Source of the DNA: Simmondsia chinensis | Lineage: Eukaryota > Streptophyta > Magnoliopsida > Caryophyllales > Simmondsiaceae | Direction: 5' to 3' | Length of the DNA: 64,000 bases | Assembly (NCBI GenBank): GCA_018398585.1 | Contig: JAGTTD010000001.1 | Location: 37,587,938 to 37,651,937, forward strand | In this document: in pieces, positions 1 to 10,810 of the stretch | How the letters are laid out: each line of letters opens with the position of its first letter | Position numbering within the stretch: the stretch's first letter is position 1 | Translations under genes and position numbers: made by a program | The notes under the pieces: generated by a model | Told to the model about the DNA's origin: nothing | What the model saw: only the letters and a program-made list of their open reading frames with translations | Databases searched by the model: none

Positions 1-299
1 CACAATGGTTGACAATCTGATCAGGAATTATTTTACAAATAAGCTATCTGAATAGAATTTAACCTGTGAAGTTCAATTCAAAGTTCATATAAGTTAGAAC
101 ATTAAGTGCTTAATTTTGTCCCTAACTTTAAGTGCTTAATTACCACTTTTTTAGATATTTCAGAGAAAATTTTTTTTGTAAATTTTCAAAAATTTAAGGG
201 GTTAAAATTTATAATTTTAGTATTTGATCCGGGAGTTTAATAATTTGGATATCAATACCTTGATCTTTGAGGACAAGGATCTTTAAAAGGGAAAGGTAG
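1..299 (+). mobile_element. 3' internal tail and PPT of gypsy element H
   Basis: The first ~229 bases are AT-rich and show no recognisable gene. From about 230 the sequence matches, in reverse orientation, the stretch next to the 3' LTR of element G (minus strand near 9363-9425). It holds a conserved 'gaggacaagga' block and ends in a purine-rich tract (AAAAGGGAAAGGTAG) directly before an LTR. This is the expected polypurine tract that primes plus-strand DNA synthesis. The rest of H lies outside the window. Confidence 0.6.
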
Positions 300-569
300 T
301 GATACAATCCAAATATATATAGGTTAAGTGAGGAATAATTTAGATATTAAATAATTAGGATTAGTCCTTAATTATAATTATACCCTCTCCCAACTCTATA
401 TATAGGGGACTTGTGTTAGAGAAGAGGTAGGTTGAATGAGTTTGAAATGTTGCTCTCTCTCTAGTTTCTCCCTCCTCTCTTCTATCTAAATCTATGTTTG
501 TTTCCCCTTCTTCTATGTAATCTCCCTCTTTTCTTGCTATAATACAATATAATCTTTAAGTTTGTAACA
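300..569 (+). mobile_element. 3' LTR of gypsy element H
   Basis: This 270-bp LTR starts TGATACAATCC and ends TTTGTAACA. It matches the LTRs of element G throughout, including 'taagtgaggaataatt', a TATA-like 'ctatatatag', CT-rich transcript-start sequence and 'aatacaatataatcttta' near the end. The sequence after it does not resemble a primer binding site, while a polypurine tract precedes it, so it is read as a 3' LTR. No target duplication can be checked because the 5' partner is off the window. Confidence 0.72.
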
Positions 570-1084
570 CCAACGGCGACGATGAGCTTGATAGTAGTAA
601 GAAGATCATCGGTGATGACCACGGCATGGCACCACCACCACCGTCGTACGAGTCGAGCTGTCGGAGGAGGAGAACGCCACTAACGGCTACTTTAAAGCAA
701 CCTGGACAAGTGACTATACCAGGGAGGGCGTCGCACCTCCGTCGTCGCTACCGCCATGGCGTCGCACCTCTCGCCGCCCTCCTTAAAACCGCCACCGTGC
801 TGCGGCTCCTGTGGACTTAGGGTTTCGGGCTGTGGGTGGGAAGGGAGGGAAAGGAGAAGGAAATGCTAGGTTTAAGAGGTAGGTATTATAATTACAATTT
901 TACCTTTTCTTTTTACTTAAATATTTTAGTTAAAGTAAATATTGAAGTTTTACTTAATTTAAAATAAGTTAACTGTTTGTTCAAAAAAAAAAAAAAAAAA
1001 GGTTAACTGGGTAAAATTTATACTTATAATATTTGGAAATCAATAACTTAATTCATGAGGACAAAGATCTTTTTAAGAATATGG
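570..1084. other. GC-rich block then AT-rich spacer, no gene recognised
   Basis: Bases 570-870 are unusually GC-rich for this window and carry 'ccaccaccaccg' and 'cgtcgtcg' style triplet repeats. A 64-codon open frame at 626-820 gives an arginine/proline-rich peptide of no recognisable family. It may be flanking genic or 5'UTR-like DNA next to H. The rest is AT-rich with an 18-base A tract near 981. Confidence 0.35.
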
Positions 1085-1390
1085 TACATATATAGGATAA
1101 ACAAGTTAATCATGTGTTAGACATGTGATTAAATAATATTTTAGTAGGTACCCTTATTTTAGTAATAATCTAGGTTATTTTTCTCTATATTACGTAATTA
1201 TAATGTTAGGTAGTTATTTTCTCCTCCTCCATCTATAAATAGTGACATTAGGTTTGTATGAGATTTATAATTTCTGAATATTAATCAAATTCTCTCTCTC
1301 CCTTACTAGTTTCTTTATCTCTCCCTCAATTTTTTCTCTAGTTCTCCCTCAATTATAGATCGACACAATTTTAACTATATCATACCAACA
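1085..1390 (+). mobile_element. Diverged LTR remnant related to H and G
   Basis: The order of blocks repeats that of H: 'catgaggacaaagatcttttt' style tail just upstream, then an LTR-like body with 'atctataaatag' (TATA-like), CT-rich repeats ('tctctctctccc') and an end in ACCAACA. Similarity is patchy, and the LTR start is damaged (the TGATACAATCC block is missing). It is a more divergent family member or an older insertion. Confidence 0.42.
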
Positions 1391-1864
1391 AACAGCAGTC
1401 GAGCAAATGTGCAAGCGATTTTGGGTAAGAGGTGAGTGAGGGTTTTAAAGTTAGTGGTCTGAAATAGGTAAGTAAAATTGGAGGTTTAAAATAATAATAA
1501 AATCATAAAATAGTTGGGATATGAATTGGAAATAAAATTTCAATAAAGAATTTTTAGTTTTATTACTTAAAAAAATATTATTTAATATATTAATTTTTCA
1601 TAAATTTTGTTAAATATTTTTTTTAGTCTAAAAAGGTTTATGTAATTGATAAAATGGTCTAGAAAGCCGTGTATAAAGATTCAAAATAGGGTCTGCTTTC
1701 ATTTTTTATACTGCTATTTGGACTATTTAATTAGATATATATACAAATTTTTAGCTAAATATTTTATAAAATTTGTGGATTAAATAATTAATATATTACA
1801 TCTTAGGATACTAATATGTAATTTATATAAAAAAATTATATAAAAAATTAGGTGAGTTTTGATA
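1391..1864. other. AT-rich intergenic sequence
   Basis: I see no open frame of note, no repeat shared with the rest of the window and no RNA gene in this stretch. Confidence 0.4.
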
Positions 1865-2117
1865 ACGGATTGAAAGTATTACATAATACTGACAAATGTA
1901 ACACTTTACAAGAACTGTTACCTATAATATAACTTATGTAACACTTTTTTAAAAGTGTTACATTAGATTTCAAGCAAAGGTAAAAAATTCTTAAAAGTGT
2001 TACATTAGGTATCATGCAAATGTAACAATAACAGAAGTGTTACCTAAACACTATCTATGGTAACATTTTTGACAAATGTTAATTTAAGTGTTACCTTTGC
2101 TCAATATTGTTGTAGTG
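1865..2117 (+). mobile_element. Right end of a CACTA transposon (first family)
   Basis: The segment ends in TTGTTGTAGTG, the reverse complement of the CACTACAACAA terminus typical of plant CACTA (En/Spm) elements. Just inside it are several copies in both orientations of a short subterminal motif (AGTGTTAC / GTAACACTT). In CACTA elements such motifs bind the transposase. The other end is not seen, and no transposase coding sequence is present. Confidence 0.6.
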
Positions 2118-2329
2118 CATTTCCCATGATAATAATATTGCTATACCATTTACGATGGTTTTTATTATCTATCTTGACAAGTCATCGGAAATAAGCAAAT
2201 TATGTCGTTATATTTAGGCGTTTCACGAAGTTTATGAAATGAAAAATTATTACACCATATCTAAATGTACTAATATTTAATTTACCTACAAATTTTAAAC
2301 GCAATATTATTGGTTACCTTGTGAATAAA
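2118..2329. other. AT-rich spacer between two CACTA ends
   Basis: No gene or known repeat is visible. It may be the interior of the second CACTA element, since both ends here are right ends. Confidence 0.35.
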
Positions 2330-2783
2330 ACAAATTTTTTAGACTTTATGCAACGGTTTTGTAAAACAGTTGCATATGACTAAGCTTATGCAACGGTTTT
2401 AAAACCACTGCATAAAATGTTAAAACCGCTGCATAATGGGGACCTAATGCAACGGTTTTAAAACCGCTGCATAAAATGGTCAAAACTGCTGCATAATGGG
2501 GGACGAATGCAACGGTTTAAAACCGCTGCAAAAAATTATCAAAACCGCTGCATAATGGGGGCCTAATGCAACGGTTTAAAACTGCTGCATAAAATGGTCA
2601 AAACCGCTGCATAATAGGGGCCTAATGCAATGGTTTATAAACCGCAGCATAAACCGCCGCATATATATCATGTAATGCAACGGTTTTATAAACATTGCAA
2701 AACCGTTGCATAAAATAACTTTATGCAACGGTTTCAAAACCGCTGCAAAAGAACTGCTGCTTATGTCCAATTATGTAGTAGTG
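2330..2783 (+). mobile_element. Right end of a CACTA transposon (second family)
   Basis: An array of 'atgcaacggtttt' and 'aaaaccgctgcat' motifs, arranged as imperfect palindromes at roughly 75-80 base spacing, runs up to a terminus ATGTAGTAGTG (CACTACTACAT on the other strand). The base after the terminus starts TTTGATACC. The paralogous uninterrupted site at 12032 reads GACTTTGATACC, so TTT is the expected 3-bp target duplication. The left terminus is not in the window. Open frames through the array are by-products of the repeats. Confidence 0.68.
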
Positions 2784-4059
2784 TTTGATACCAATTATAG
2801 AGAGTTTCAAATTAATTTAAATTCTAAACGTGTACAAAATTTAAAATTTCACTTCCAACTAGTTCAAATCATGTGTAACAAAATACCAATAAAGTAGATT
2901 TAGAATGTTATGTGGTGTTGCAAGCTTTGGAACTGGAGCAGAGTTTCCAAAGTGTGAAACTTCTATAGGTAATGCAACAAGGCACCGACAAACTCGATCT
3001 TATAATTTAAATCCTGGCAATTGGAGGAAGAGAAAACTTACATAGGAAAGCGCTAAATGAGGTCAACTTTTGTTCTCGTCCAAATAGAGTTGGTCAACCC
3101 TATTTAGTTTTCAGTTAAAAACTTATGTGAATATGATTACCAGATATTCTCTGAAAAAAAGGAGAATATATATATAACAAATTTTATCATGTTTATAAAT
3201 TATATATGAGCTCCGAAAGAAAGTGACTTAAATCAAAGTTAATATTGGACTAAGTCTGAGTTAACGAGACTAAAAGTTTGACTAAGTCCTGGTTGACCCA
3301 AACAACTAAAAGTCCAAAATGATTCCCAAGTCGAAGTTAGGCCCAAATGTTTTCCAGATCAAAGTTAGGCTAAAATTACTTCCTAGTCAAACTTAAAACC
3401 CAAAGTGACTACCAAGTCAAGCTTACAGCTAAATGTCTTGTAAGTCAAACTAAACCCAACTTTACTTCCAAGTCAAAGCCGTAGTAATTTCCATGTCAAA
3501 GCTAATCCGGAATGATTTTTAATTCAAAACAAGGCCCATAAACCCTTAGCACTTAACCACAAGCCCACGAAGCATTAAGTGGACACAAGTTCAGAAAACC
3601 TCTTAAGTCAAGCCAAATCTCCATTGGCTTAAGGGCCTTTTCTCTATAAATAGAGGATTCCCCTTTCATTTGAAAGGGGCTTGAAAAATAAAGGAGCCAA
3701 AGATTGCCTAAAAAAGGAAAAAGTAAGGGAGAACTAAGTCCTTTTCTCTTAAAAGCCTTCAAATTCTAATCAAACAAAGATCAAGCTCTATGACCTCTAT
3801 CATCCAAGTCAAAATCCAAATAATCCCTCAAGAGGGAGAACAAGACACGTGTCCTTTACTTTAAGAAAGAATCACCTGATTGCTCTATGCCCTCTTTTAA
3901 GTTTCCAAGTCCTACCCATCGTTAAGGGATTCATCAAATCCTGTGAGATTGAATTGAAGGATTTTCCTATATTTCTTGTAAAGTATAAGTATACAAAAAT
4001 ACTACTCATAATTTTTGGGAGAAATACAAAATTCTTAAATTTGTGCAACATTATTTGGT
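2784..4059 (+). repeat. Repeat R, copy 1 (possible LTR)
   Basis: This 1.28 kb segment aligns along its whole length with 12032-13281, with scattered substitutions. It contains a TATA box (TATAAATA at 3645-3652) and, from 3240 to 3520, loosely tandem ~35-base units around 'aagtcaaact'. Promoter-like structure and size would suit an LTR, but no clear TG..CA ends, primer site or partner were found. Its family is unknown. Confidence 0.5.
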
Positions 4060-4084
4060 TTACAGAAGTTATATTTTTCCAACA

Positions 4085-5400
4085 ATAGGTATAATAAGAT
4101 CGAAATAAATAGATCTACGATTTAATAAATTAGAGATTTTATTAAGAAGGAAATGTTCTTTAAAGTACTGATTTACAATGTTTAAATCATTAAAGAATAA
4201 ATTGTTAATTAAATTGTTTCTTTTACTGTAATAATTTAAATTGTTTAAATCAGTTAAAAGAATTAATAGTTAACTAGGTTATTTAAAGTAATGGCTTAAA
4301 TTATTTAAATTGTTAAAAGAGTTAATAGTTAACTAGGTAGTTTAAAGTAACAGTTTAAATTGTTTAAATCGTAAAGAATTAATCGTTGAGATTAGATTTA
4401 TATAATAAGGTTATGGTTGTTTGGTCAGGATTTGCGAAATGGGATAAAATTTATCTAATGGGATTAGATTTAATTTTTTTTAATTAAATTATTTTTTTAT
4501 TAAATAAAATAAAATTTTTTCAGCTGACACTGACGTCTGTGCCTGCTACTGATGTCTAACAGCTGATGTCAACGTCTAACGTTTGACATCAGCAGTAAAA
4601 AAAATAATAATAAAATATAAAAATGGGTTTTTTTTATTTTATTTTTTGGGACGTGTAGACGTTAGTACTGATTTACATAATAGTTAAAAATTGATTATTT
4701 ATTAATTATTTTTTTTAAAATTAGATTCTAAATTAGATTATAAGACAATCTTAGTTATGGATTAGTGTTATTTTAAGTAAAGGTTATTTAAATTAGTTTT
4801 AGAATATGATTCTAAAGTAGACTATAAGATAGTCTAAGTCAATATTATTTTAAAATAAAAATTAAATTTTATTAATTAAATTTTAGAATAGTCTAAGCTT
4901 ATTTAATTTTTAGAATGAGATTCTAAAATAGACTATGTGATAGTCCAAATTTTAAGTCATTATTGATTTTAAATGAAATTAATTTTTATTAATTAATTTA
5001 ATTTCAGAATTAGATTATAAAAAAAAAGATTATAAGATAATCTAAATTTATAGTACTATTTTAATAAAAATTAATTTCTATTAATTGATTTAATTTTAGA
5101 ATGAGATTCTAGAAAGTAGATTATGTGATAATCAAAATTAGATGTTAGTATTACTTTAATTGAAATTAATTAATTAATTTTATTGGTTAATTTTAGAATA
5201 AGATTCTAAAGGAGGTTATGCAATAATCCAGGTTGTAAGTGCAAGTTAATTAAGAACCACTAGTTTTAAAAATCAAGTGGGAGCGAGGTTTTAATTGTTG
5301 TAACCTCACAGTCTCCATTACCGGTCTAGCAGTATAGCAGATAGACCTCCTTGTTGAGGATGTCGGTTTGCAGATTACACGATTAGACTTCTATTGGGAT
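4085..5400 (+). repeat. Leader of copia A with palindromic repeats
   Basis: The AT-rich leader holds several copies of 'agattctaaa' style units in which TTAGAAT and ATTCTAA face each other, spaced about 80-130 bases (4730-5215), and earlier units of 'gtttaaatcattaaag'. The same layout is present in element B at 16170-17230. It has no credible coding frame. Confidence 0.6.
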
Positions 5401-5851
5401 AAACCAAAGTACAAATAAGCGATGCGACCATGCTATCGTAGAGTATTATGTGTATTTGTATGGAGGTTTAGGTAATGGTTTACACTTAACTAGCGTGATG
5501 CATTAGCCTCCCCGAGGAGCTCTGTTGTGTTATGCTAGAGACTAAGGTAAAGTAATGAGTTAATCATGTTTAGTAAGAGTTACAAGAAAACATATTAATT
5601 GAGAATAGTTCTCATCTGAACTAGCTTCGTACAACCCCACTGCCAGAGAGTAAGGAGTGGTGTGTTTGGGTCATCATTGTATGCATGATAGTACATTTTA
5701 GTGGATATCTGACTTATTATGTATGCTAAATTGAAAGAATAGATGTCATTGCATTATACATGACTCTTGTTAGATAGTTACACAAATGTTTGCATCTACC
5801 GTATTTTGAATTAGATATGACTGGTGAACTTCACTTGCTTACTAATGCATA

Positions 5852-6350
5852 ATGAACTCTTTGGACCAAATTACTTTGCCCAGAAAAACCAAGTTGGACT
5901 TAGTTATTACTCACAAGAGACCTACTAAAAAGAAAGGAAAGGGTAAGGTTGCTATAATAGCAACAAATTCCATAAAGAAGTCAGCAAAAGAAAAGTGTTT
6001 CTTTTGCGAGAAGACCGGCAACTGGATGAAAAGCTGCACTAAGTACTTAGCTTCTCTTTTTAGAAAGACTACTAAGCCATCTAGTAAAATATGTTGATAT
6101 TTCACTTAGTTCAGCTATGCAGAATTAAAAGTCCACCAGGTTCTTGGTGTGTGGACTCAGGTTCAACTGACCATGTCTGTAATATGTTATAGGGGCTCAG
6201 GCTAACCAAAAGGCTGCATGAGGGGAAGCTATACCTGATGGTCAGGGACAGTGCCAGAGTAGTGGTCTTAAGTGTAGGAGATGTTAGCTTAGTTTTTAGT
6301 GTTCGAGTTTTTTGTTTTAAAAGATTAATTATTTGTAGCTACTCTGCCCA
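5852..6350 (+). pseudogene. Copia A gag C-terminus and protease remnant
   Basis: An 81-codon frame encodes a basic stretch followed by a CCHC zinc knuckle that binds genomic RNA in functional Gag. The knuckle reads C-F-F-C...N...C, so the histidine is replaced by asparagine. A frameshift follows. In other frames the next ~250 bases still resemble the aspartic protease region (compare the DSG site of copy B at 37630-37680). The gag N-terminal domain is absent. The frame is not functional. Confidence 0.68.
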
Positions 6351-6355
6351 AGAAC

Positions 6356-7090
6356 TTGATTTCTGTAACTCGTTTTATGAATAATTGTTATTTAGTTGAT
6401 TTTGGTTATGAACCTTTTAATACAAAAAATAAATTTGGAAAATATACTTGTATAAATAGTTTATTGATGTTGTTTATTGATCAAAACTCTCATATTTATT
6501 TAAAAGAATCAAACACAAGCTCACTTGTTCGATCTCCTAAAAGAAAACACCTTGAAAGGGATATTGCCCATATATGGCACCAACGTGTAGGTGACACTAA
6601 TTCGAATAGGATCCAAAGACTGGTAAAAGATGGACTGATAGAGGCTTTGGATTTGAGGTCATTATCAGTCTACGAATCTTGCATAGAAAGAGAGATGCCA
6701 AGTCTGTCTTTGAGAGTAAAGGCAATAGGGTTGGTGACTTGCTTGAGCTAGTTCACATACATGTATGTGGACCAATACATAGGCAATATGTGGGTATGAG
6801 TACTTAATCACATTAGTGATGATTACTCAAGGCATGGATATGTTTACCTGATGGGACATAAGTTGGATGTTTTAAAAAAATTCAAAGAGTAGAAAATTGA
6901 AGTTTAAAAGCTATTAAGTCAACAAGTTAAGTCACTTTGATCTGATCGGGGTGGTGAATATTTTTGGGGTGAATTTCTAGATTTTCTAACTACAAATGAG
7001 ATAAGATCTCAGCTTTCTGCTCTGGATACACTGCAGCAGAATGGTGTCGCAAATAAAGGGAACAAGGATGGTCTTTTCTATAATTTTTGA
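6356..7090 (+). pseudogene. Copia A GAG-pre-integrase and integrase remnant
   Basis: A 131-codon frame (6356-6751) contains 'WHQRVG' and 'NRIQRLVKDGLI', typical of the GAG-pre-integrase domain that precedes copia integrases. Beyond it the integrase core is recognisable only in pieces ('LVHIHVCGPI' where an aspartate is usual, then 'GGEYF', 'QQNGVANK'). The glutamate expected after QQNGVA is replaced. Stops and frameshifts rule out activity. Confidence 0.66.
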
Positions 7091-7199
7091 TTAAAAAGGT
7101 TTTTGTAAATACAATGCAAAATACTTAGAGAAGGATTTTGCAAGTAAACTACAAAAACAAAAATAAAATAGTATTATAAAAATTAAAAGAAAATGACAC

Positions 7200-8262
7200 T
7201 AATTCTGAATTGCTAGATACAACTCAAGACACAATGGATGCATTAGATGCACCTACTGATAGGAACGAGAATTTTCCAGGTACATAAGAGCTTAGGTGTG
7301 GTGGGAGGATTGTTAGGACACCTAACAGGTTCGTAGCGGGAACATGTAGTGGTTGACCGTGGCATTGAATATGATCCTTTTAGTCACAATAAAGCAAGTC
7401 TTATAGTTTTGAGCAATAGGTTAAACGAACCATGCATGTACAAACAACATTAAAAGAAAGTAGTGACTTTCTTGGTATTGTATGTCAACAATATACTACT
7501 CATTAGGAATGATGCGGGGGTGCATTAGCTATAAAGACTTGGTTGTTATGATAGCTCAATATGAAGGACATAGGAGAAGCCAGCTCTGCTCTTAGGATTA
7601 AGTTTTTGCGAGGTCGTAAGAGTAGGATGTTGGGTTTTTATCTAGCCACTTATATTAACAAAATATTGTCAAGGTATTGCTTGGAGGACTCTAAGAAAGG
7701 TTTTTTACCTTTCAAGCATGGAGTCCCTTTTTCTCTTTAGAGTAGTGTTCTATGACACCTCAAGAGGAGGAATAGTTGAGGAATATTCCATATGCTTTGG
7801 CAGTGGGAGCCTCATGTATGCCATGCCGTGTACGAGACCAGATATTTGCTATTTTATGATATAGTAAGCAGGTGTCAGTGTAACTCGGGTCCAATGCACA
7901 AGGTGGCAATGAAGCGTTTTCTCTAGTACTTAAGAAGGGCTAGAGATTATATGCTGATCTTTCAAAGTGACGAGCTGGTTCCAGTTGGATATATTGTTTT
8001 AAGACTTCCAGTCAAATATATATGCCAGATATTCGACATTCGAGCATGACTTTACCCTTGGAGTAGGAGCCATTAGTGGAGGAATGTCAAGTCGTATTGT
8101 ATTGCTAACTTCACCATAAAGGCTAAATACGTTGCAGCTTCAGAAGCTGCATAGAGGGCATGTTGGTTCAGATAGAATAATTGACCTAGTAGACTTTTGG
8201 TTCATACTCAAAAGAGATGGATATAAAGCTTGTCATAAATTAGATTTAGGACAAGTGGCAGA
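7200..8262 (+). pseudogene. Copia A reverse transcriptase second half and RNase H remnant
   Basis: Translated pieces match the copia region after the YVDD box ('GRKSRMLG', 'ATY', 'DSKKGF') and the RNase H domain ('GSLMYAM', 'TRPDI', 'AASEAA'), in several frames with stops. The preceding text up to 'GGRIVRTP' is the linker between integrase and reverse transcriptase. The catalytic RT core between these blocks is missing, exactly as in element B, so the loss predates their split. A tract before the LTR ('ggacaagtggcagatg') is a mutated polypurine tract. Confidence 0.64.
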
Positions 8263-9122
8263 TGTTAGGAATAGTGTCCTAAAATCTAGACTTATTATGC
8301 TAATATTATTTTATTATTGAATAAAGTTGAAGTTCTAGACGTTTCCATGTTAAATTTGTGTAAGTGAGCATTTATACTGCATGTGATTTTCTTTTTGGAA
8401 ACATCCATGAGTTGGGTGTAGTCCTCAAACTACAATTTACATGTTCTAAGTGGTTTATAAGATTAACCCACAGATAGACTTGGAACAAATGGTATGGATT
8501 GTTGTTTGAAAGACTCTTAGTCGAAGACAAGTTTGGACCACTTGTATGCTAAGACTATAACGTGACACTTTGGAAGACTTGTCTTGGTCATGTGGATGGT
8601 GATCCAAAAGTGTTATGTTAGTGTGTTTAATAAGATTGACACACTGAGTTGAACCATTTGAGTTGCTCGTTTCTAGACTACTATCGGAGATGAATGATTC
8701 ATGTTGTACTGTTTGAACGACGACTCCAAATCCTGAGAGTATTCTGAACTTATGCATGGAGCGTTAGTTACTTTGGTGTACTATAGGTAAGGTTTAAACG
8801 CATGGCTGAATTCCCAAGTACACTGGATAGCAGCATGAAATGTGACAAGGATCAGGTATTTAATATGGAATCTATAGTCTCTTATGAGATACAAATTTCC
8901 TCTTAGTTGATTTGCAAGTATTTGAATAGTTCGGAAACTTTGGCCAAAGTATTCCAAGTGTTTGACATTTGGAATTTATACTATTAATATGTTCAAGTAT
9001 AAATGAATTATTTAGTGAAGGGCGAGTCGGTAACTAATGAAGAAGCTGTGAGAAGGTTAATGGTAGTAGTCATACTTATTCTTCGTCAAGGACATCTTGT
9101 GAATGGGTTGTTGTTATCAATA
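8263..9122 (+). mobile_element. 3' LTR of copia A, truncated (L1)
   Basis: It starts TGTTAGGAATAGTGTCC and follows the first 860 bases of the 2.27 kb LTRs of element B. Similarity stops at 'tcaata' and the sequence becomes the truncated LTR of G after about six filler bases. The promoter-containing second half of the LTR is lost. Confidence 0.78.
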
Positions 9123-9128
9123 ATTGGC

Positions 9129-9362
9129 TTACATAGAAGAAAAAGGGAGAAACCTAGACTTAGATAGAAAAGGGGAGGAAGAGACTAGAGAGAGAAAAGG
9201 GGGAGAGAGAAACTAACATTTCAAATACATTCATCCTATCTCTCCTCTAACTCAAGCCTTTTATATAGAGTTAGATGAGGGGTATAGTTGAAATAAAAAC
9301 TTAATCTATTTATTTATATTTAAAGTACCCCTCACTTAACTTCTATATTTTAGATTGTATCA
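9129..9362 (-). mobile_element. 3' LTR of G, truncated
   Basis: On the minus strand it begins TGATACAATC and matches the 5' LTR at 10811-11096 until 'ctatgtaa', where it is cut. A purine-rich tract (AAAAGGGGAAGGTAT) lies directly upstream on the minus strand and is the polypurine tract. Confidence 0.75.
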
Positions 9363-9413
9363 ATACCTTCCCCTTTTAAAGACTCTTGTCCTCAAGAGTC
9401 AAGGTATTGATAC

Positions 9414-10307
9414 TCAAATTGTTAACCCTCCAAGGTCAAATACTAACTTTTGGAACTCCAGTAGGACATGGGCCATGAACCATTCTTCCGAGAATGGCAA
9501 AGGATGATCTTTGAATGGCACTTGGAGACTGACGGCATGGTGAGACGATGGAGGCTTGGTAGTAACAACCCACAGTGGCTGAAGCTCTAGATGATCTGAC
9601 CCAATTGAAGGTTCTGTATTGGTCGTGAGCAAGATAGGCAGAACCGAGACTGGGGAAAAGATGCCGGAAGGCGGACTCGAAGTGGTCATAATCTTTCTCT
9701 CATCCGCAAATGTTGCTAGAGGACAGTTGGCGGCATCCTCAGAGACACCAAGAAGTGGAGCAATGGTGGTACTCGGGACGAGGTTTAAACCCAGATCCAA
9801 GGCCGGTTGTGAGGTTGTAGCATCATCTTCATTGAGTGTGGCAGGCGCCACACTCAACTGGCTCTGAGGGGTGTCTGATGTTGGCAGTAACGGCTGCTAG
9901 GATAGGCGGGATGGAGGGTTGGCATGAACGACATCCAAAGGGCTTGGCATCGGTAGAATTGGTGTCGTGCTTAGAGAACCCTTTGCAGCTAACTTCTCAA
10001 GATAGGCGAGATTGCTCTCTTCTGGCTTAGCTAGTACTTTGGCATCATGCAGTGTTTGGGGCCTAAACCAGAGAACCCTTTCAGCTACCTCTTTCCTTAA
10101 GCCGCCTATCATCAATTTAACCTCTTGCTCTTCTGCCAACTTGCACTTGTTCGCCAAAGACTGAAATCGGCTCAGGTACTCGCCAACACTTCTCGTTTGG
10201 TGGAGCCTCATGAGCTCCGTGAGGGAGTTGTTTAGGGTACCCGAATACCTCTCACTACGATGTAACCACTCCTCTACCCCTTCACTACTGAATCTAGGAT
10301 GTTCCAT
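9414..10307 (-). pseudogene. G gag-like reading frame with one stop
   Basis: Two open stretches lie in the same frame, separated by a single stop at 9897-9899, so this was one frame of about 297 codons. The N-terminal part contains 'EEWLHRSERY', 'SVGEYLSRFQSLANKC' and 'LMIGGLRKEVAERV', typical of the retrotransposon gag (capsid) domain, although the block between 'GTLNNS' and 'LTELMRL' looks shortened by an internal deletion. The C-terminal part is low-complexity and ends shortly before the polypurine tract. It resembles no enzyme domain, and no zinc knuckle is seen. The ATG at 10307 starts the recognisable capsid homology. Confidence 0.66.
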
Positions 10308-10404
10308 TTGAATAAATCGGGTCGGATTTCGGTAATTTCCTCGAGCACTTCGTTAAGGCGTTTCGTCAAACACCTTGTGAGTGGGTCTAAAAAAACAGCT
10401 GCTA

Positions 10405-10800
10405 TCAATTGATCAGACTTGAGCAGGCTTGCCTCGATGCTACCCGCTGCCGATAATGCTCAAATCTGCCAGAGATGATGCCCAGTGATGGCTGATGGTG
10501 ACGATCGGTGATGGAAATCACCACCAAACAGAGGCAATCAAATGTTGATGAAGTTTTGTTGTTGGGATTGGTGATGATGCTGTTCGAAGATGACGATGAT
10601 GATCGGTTTTGGGTTTGGGTGATGAGGTTGATGATCGGTGATGGTGGGAGGCAGATGGTGGTGGGTTGTTGATGAAGATGATGATGGTGATGGGTTGTTT
10701 GCAGCATTGCTGTTGATGATGATGATGATGATGAAGATGGTGATGGGCTAGGATGAAGATGATGGTGAAAGTGACGATCGGGGCCGAGGACCGTCTTCCT
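10405..10800 (-). repeat. (GAT)n-rich leader of G
   Basis: The stretch between the primer site and the gag homology is dominated by degenerate GAT/GATGGT triplets. It produces histidine-rich open frames in two registers. I treat these as artefacts of the triplet repeat, although functional relatives may translate it as the Gag N-terminus. Confidence 0.5.
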
Positions 10801-10810
10801 CTGATACCAT
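10801..10810 (-). other. Primer binding site of G
   Basis: The minus strand reads TGGTATCAGAGG directly after the LTR end (GTAACA). It complements the 3' end of initiator tRNA-Met (usual TGGTATCAGAGC) with one change at the last base shown. Confidence 0.75.

Larger units (their letters stand above)
4066..9122 (+). mobile_element. Degenerate Ty1/copia element A (truncated)
   Basis: Order: about 20 bases of the 5' LTR end ('ttatatttttccaaca'), a long AT-rich leader, the C-terminal part of gag, a protease remnant, GAG-pre-integrase, integrase remnants, the second half of reverse transcriptase, RNase H, and 860 bp of 3' LTR. It is the same family as element B. Both lack the gag N-terminus and the catalytic core of reverse transcriptase. 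The primer site is destroyed by a small deletion compared with B. The 3' LTR stops abruptly where element G begins. Confidence 0.72.

Noticed and set aside
626..820. 64-codon Arg/Pro-rich frame
   Set aside because: GC-rich triplet composition, no known domain, no promoter context of its own; kept only as a GC-rich block.
2380..2740. Regularly spaced repeats that look like a CRISPR array
   Set aside because: The units are palindromic subterminal motifs of a CACTA transposon, spacers are not unique, and the DNA is from a plant.
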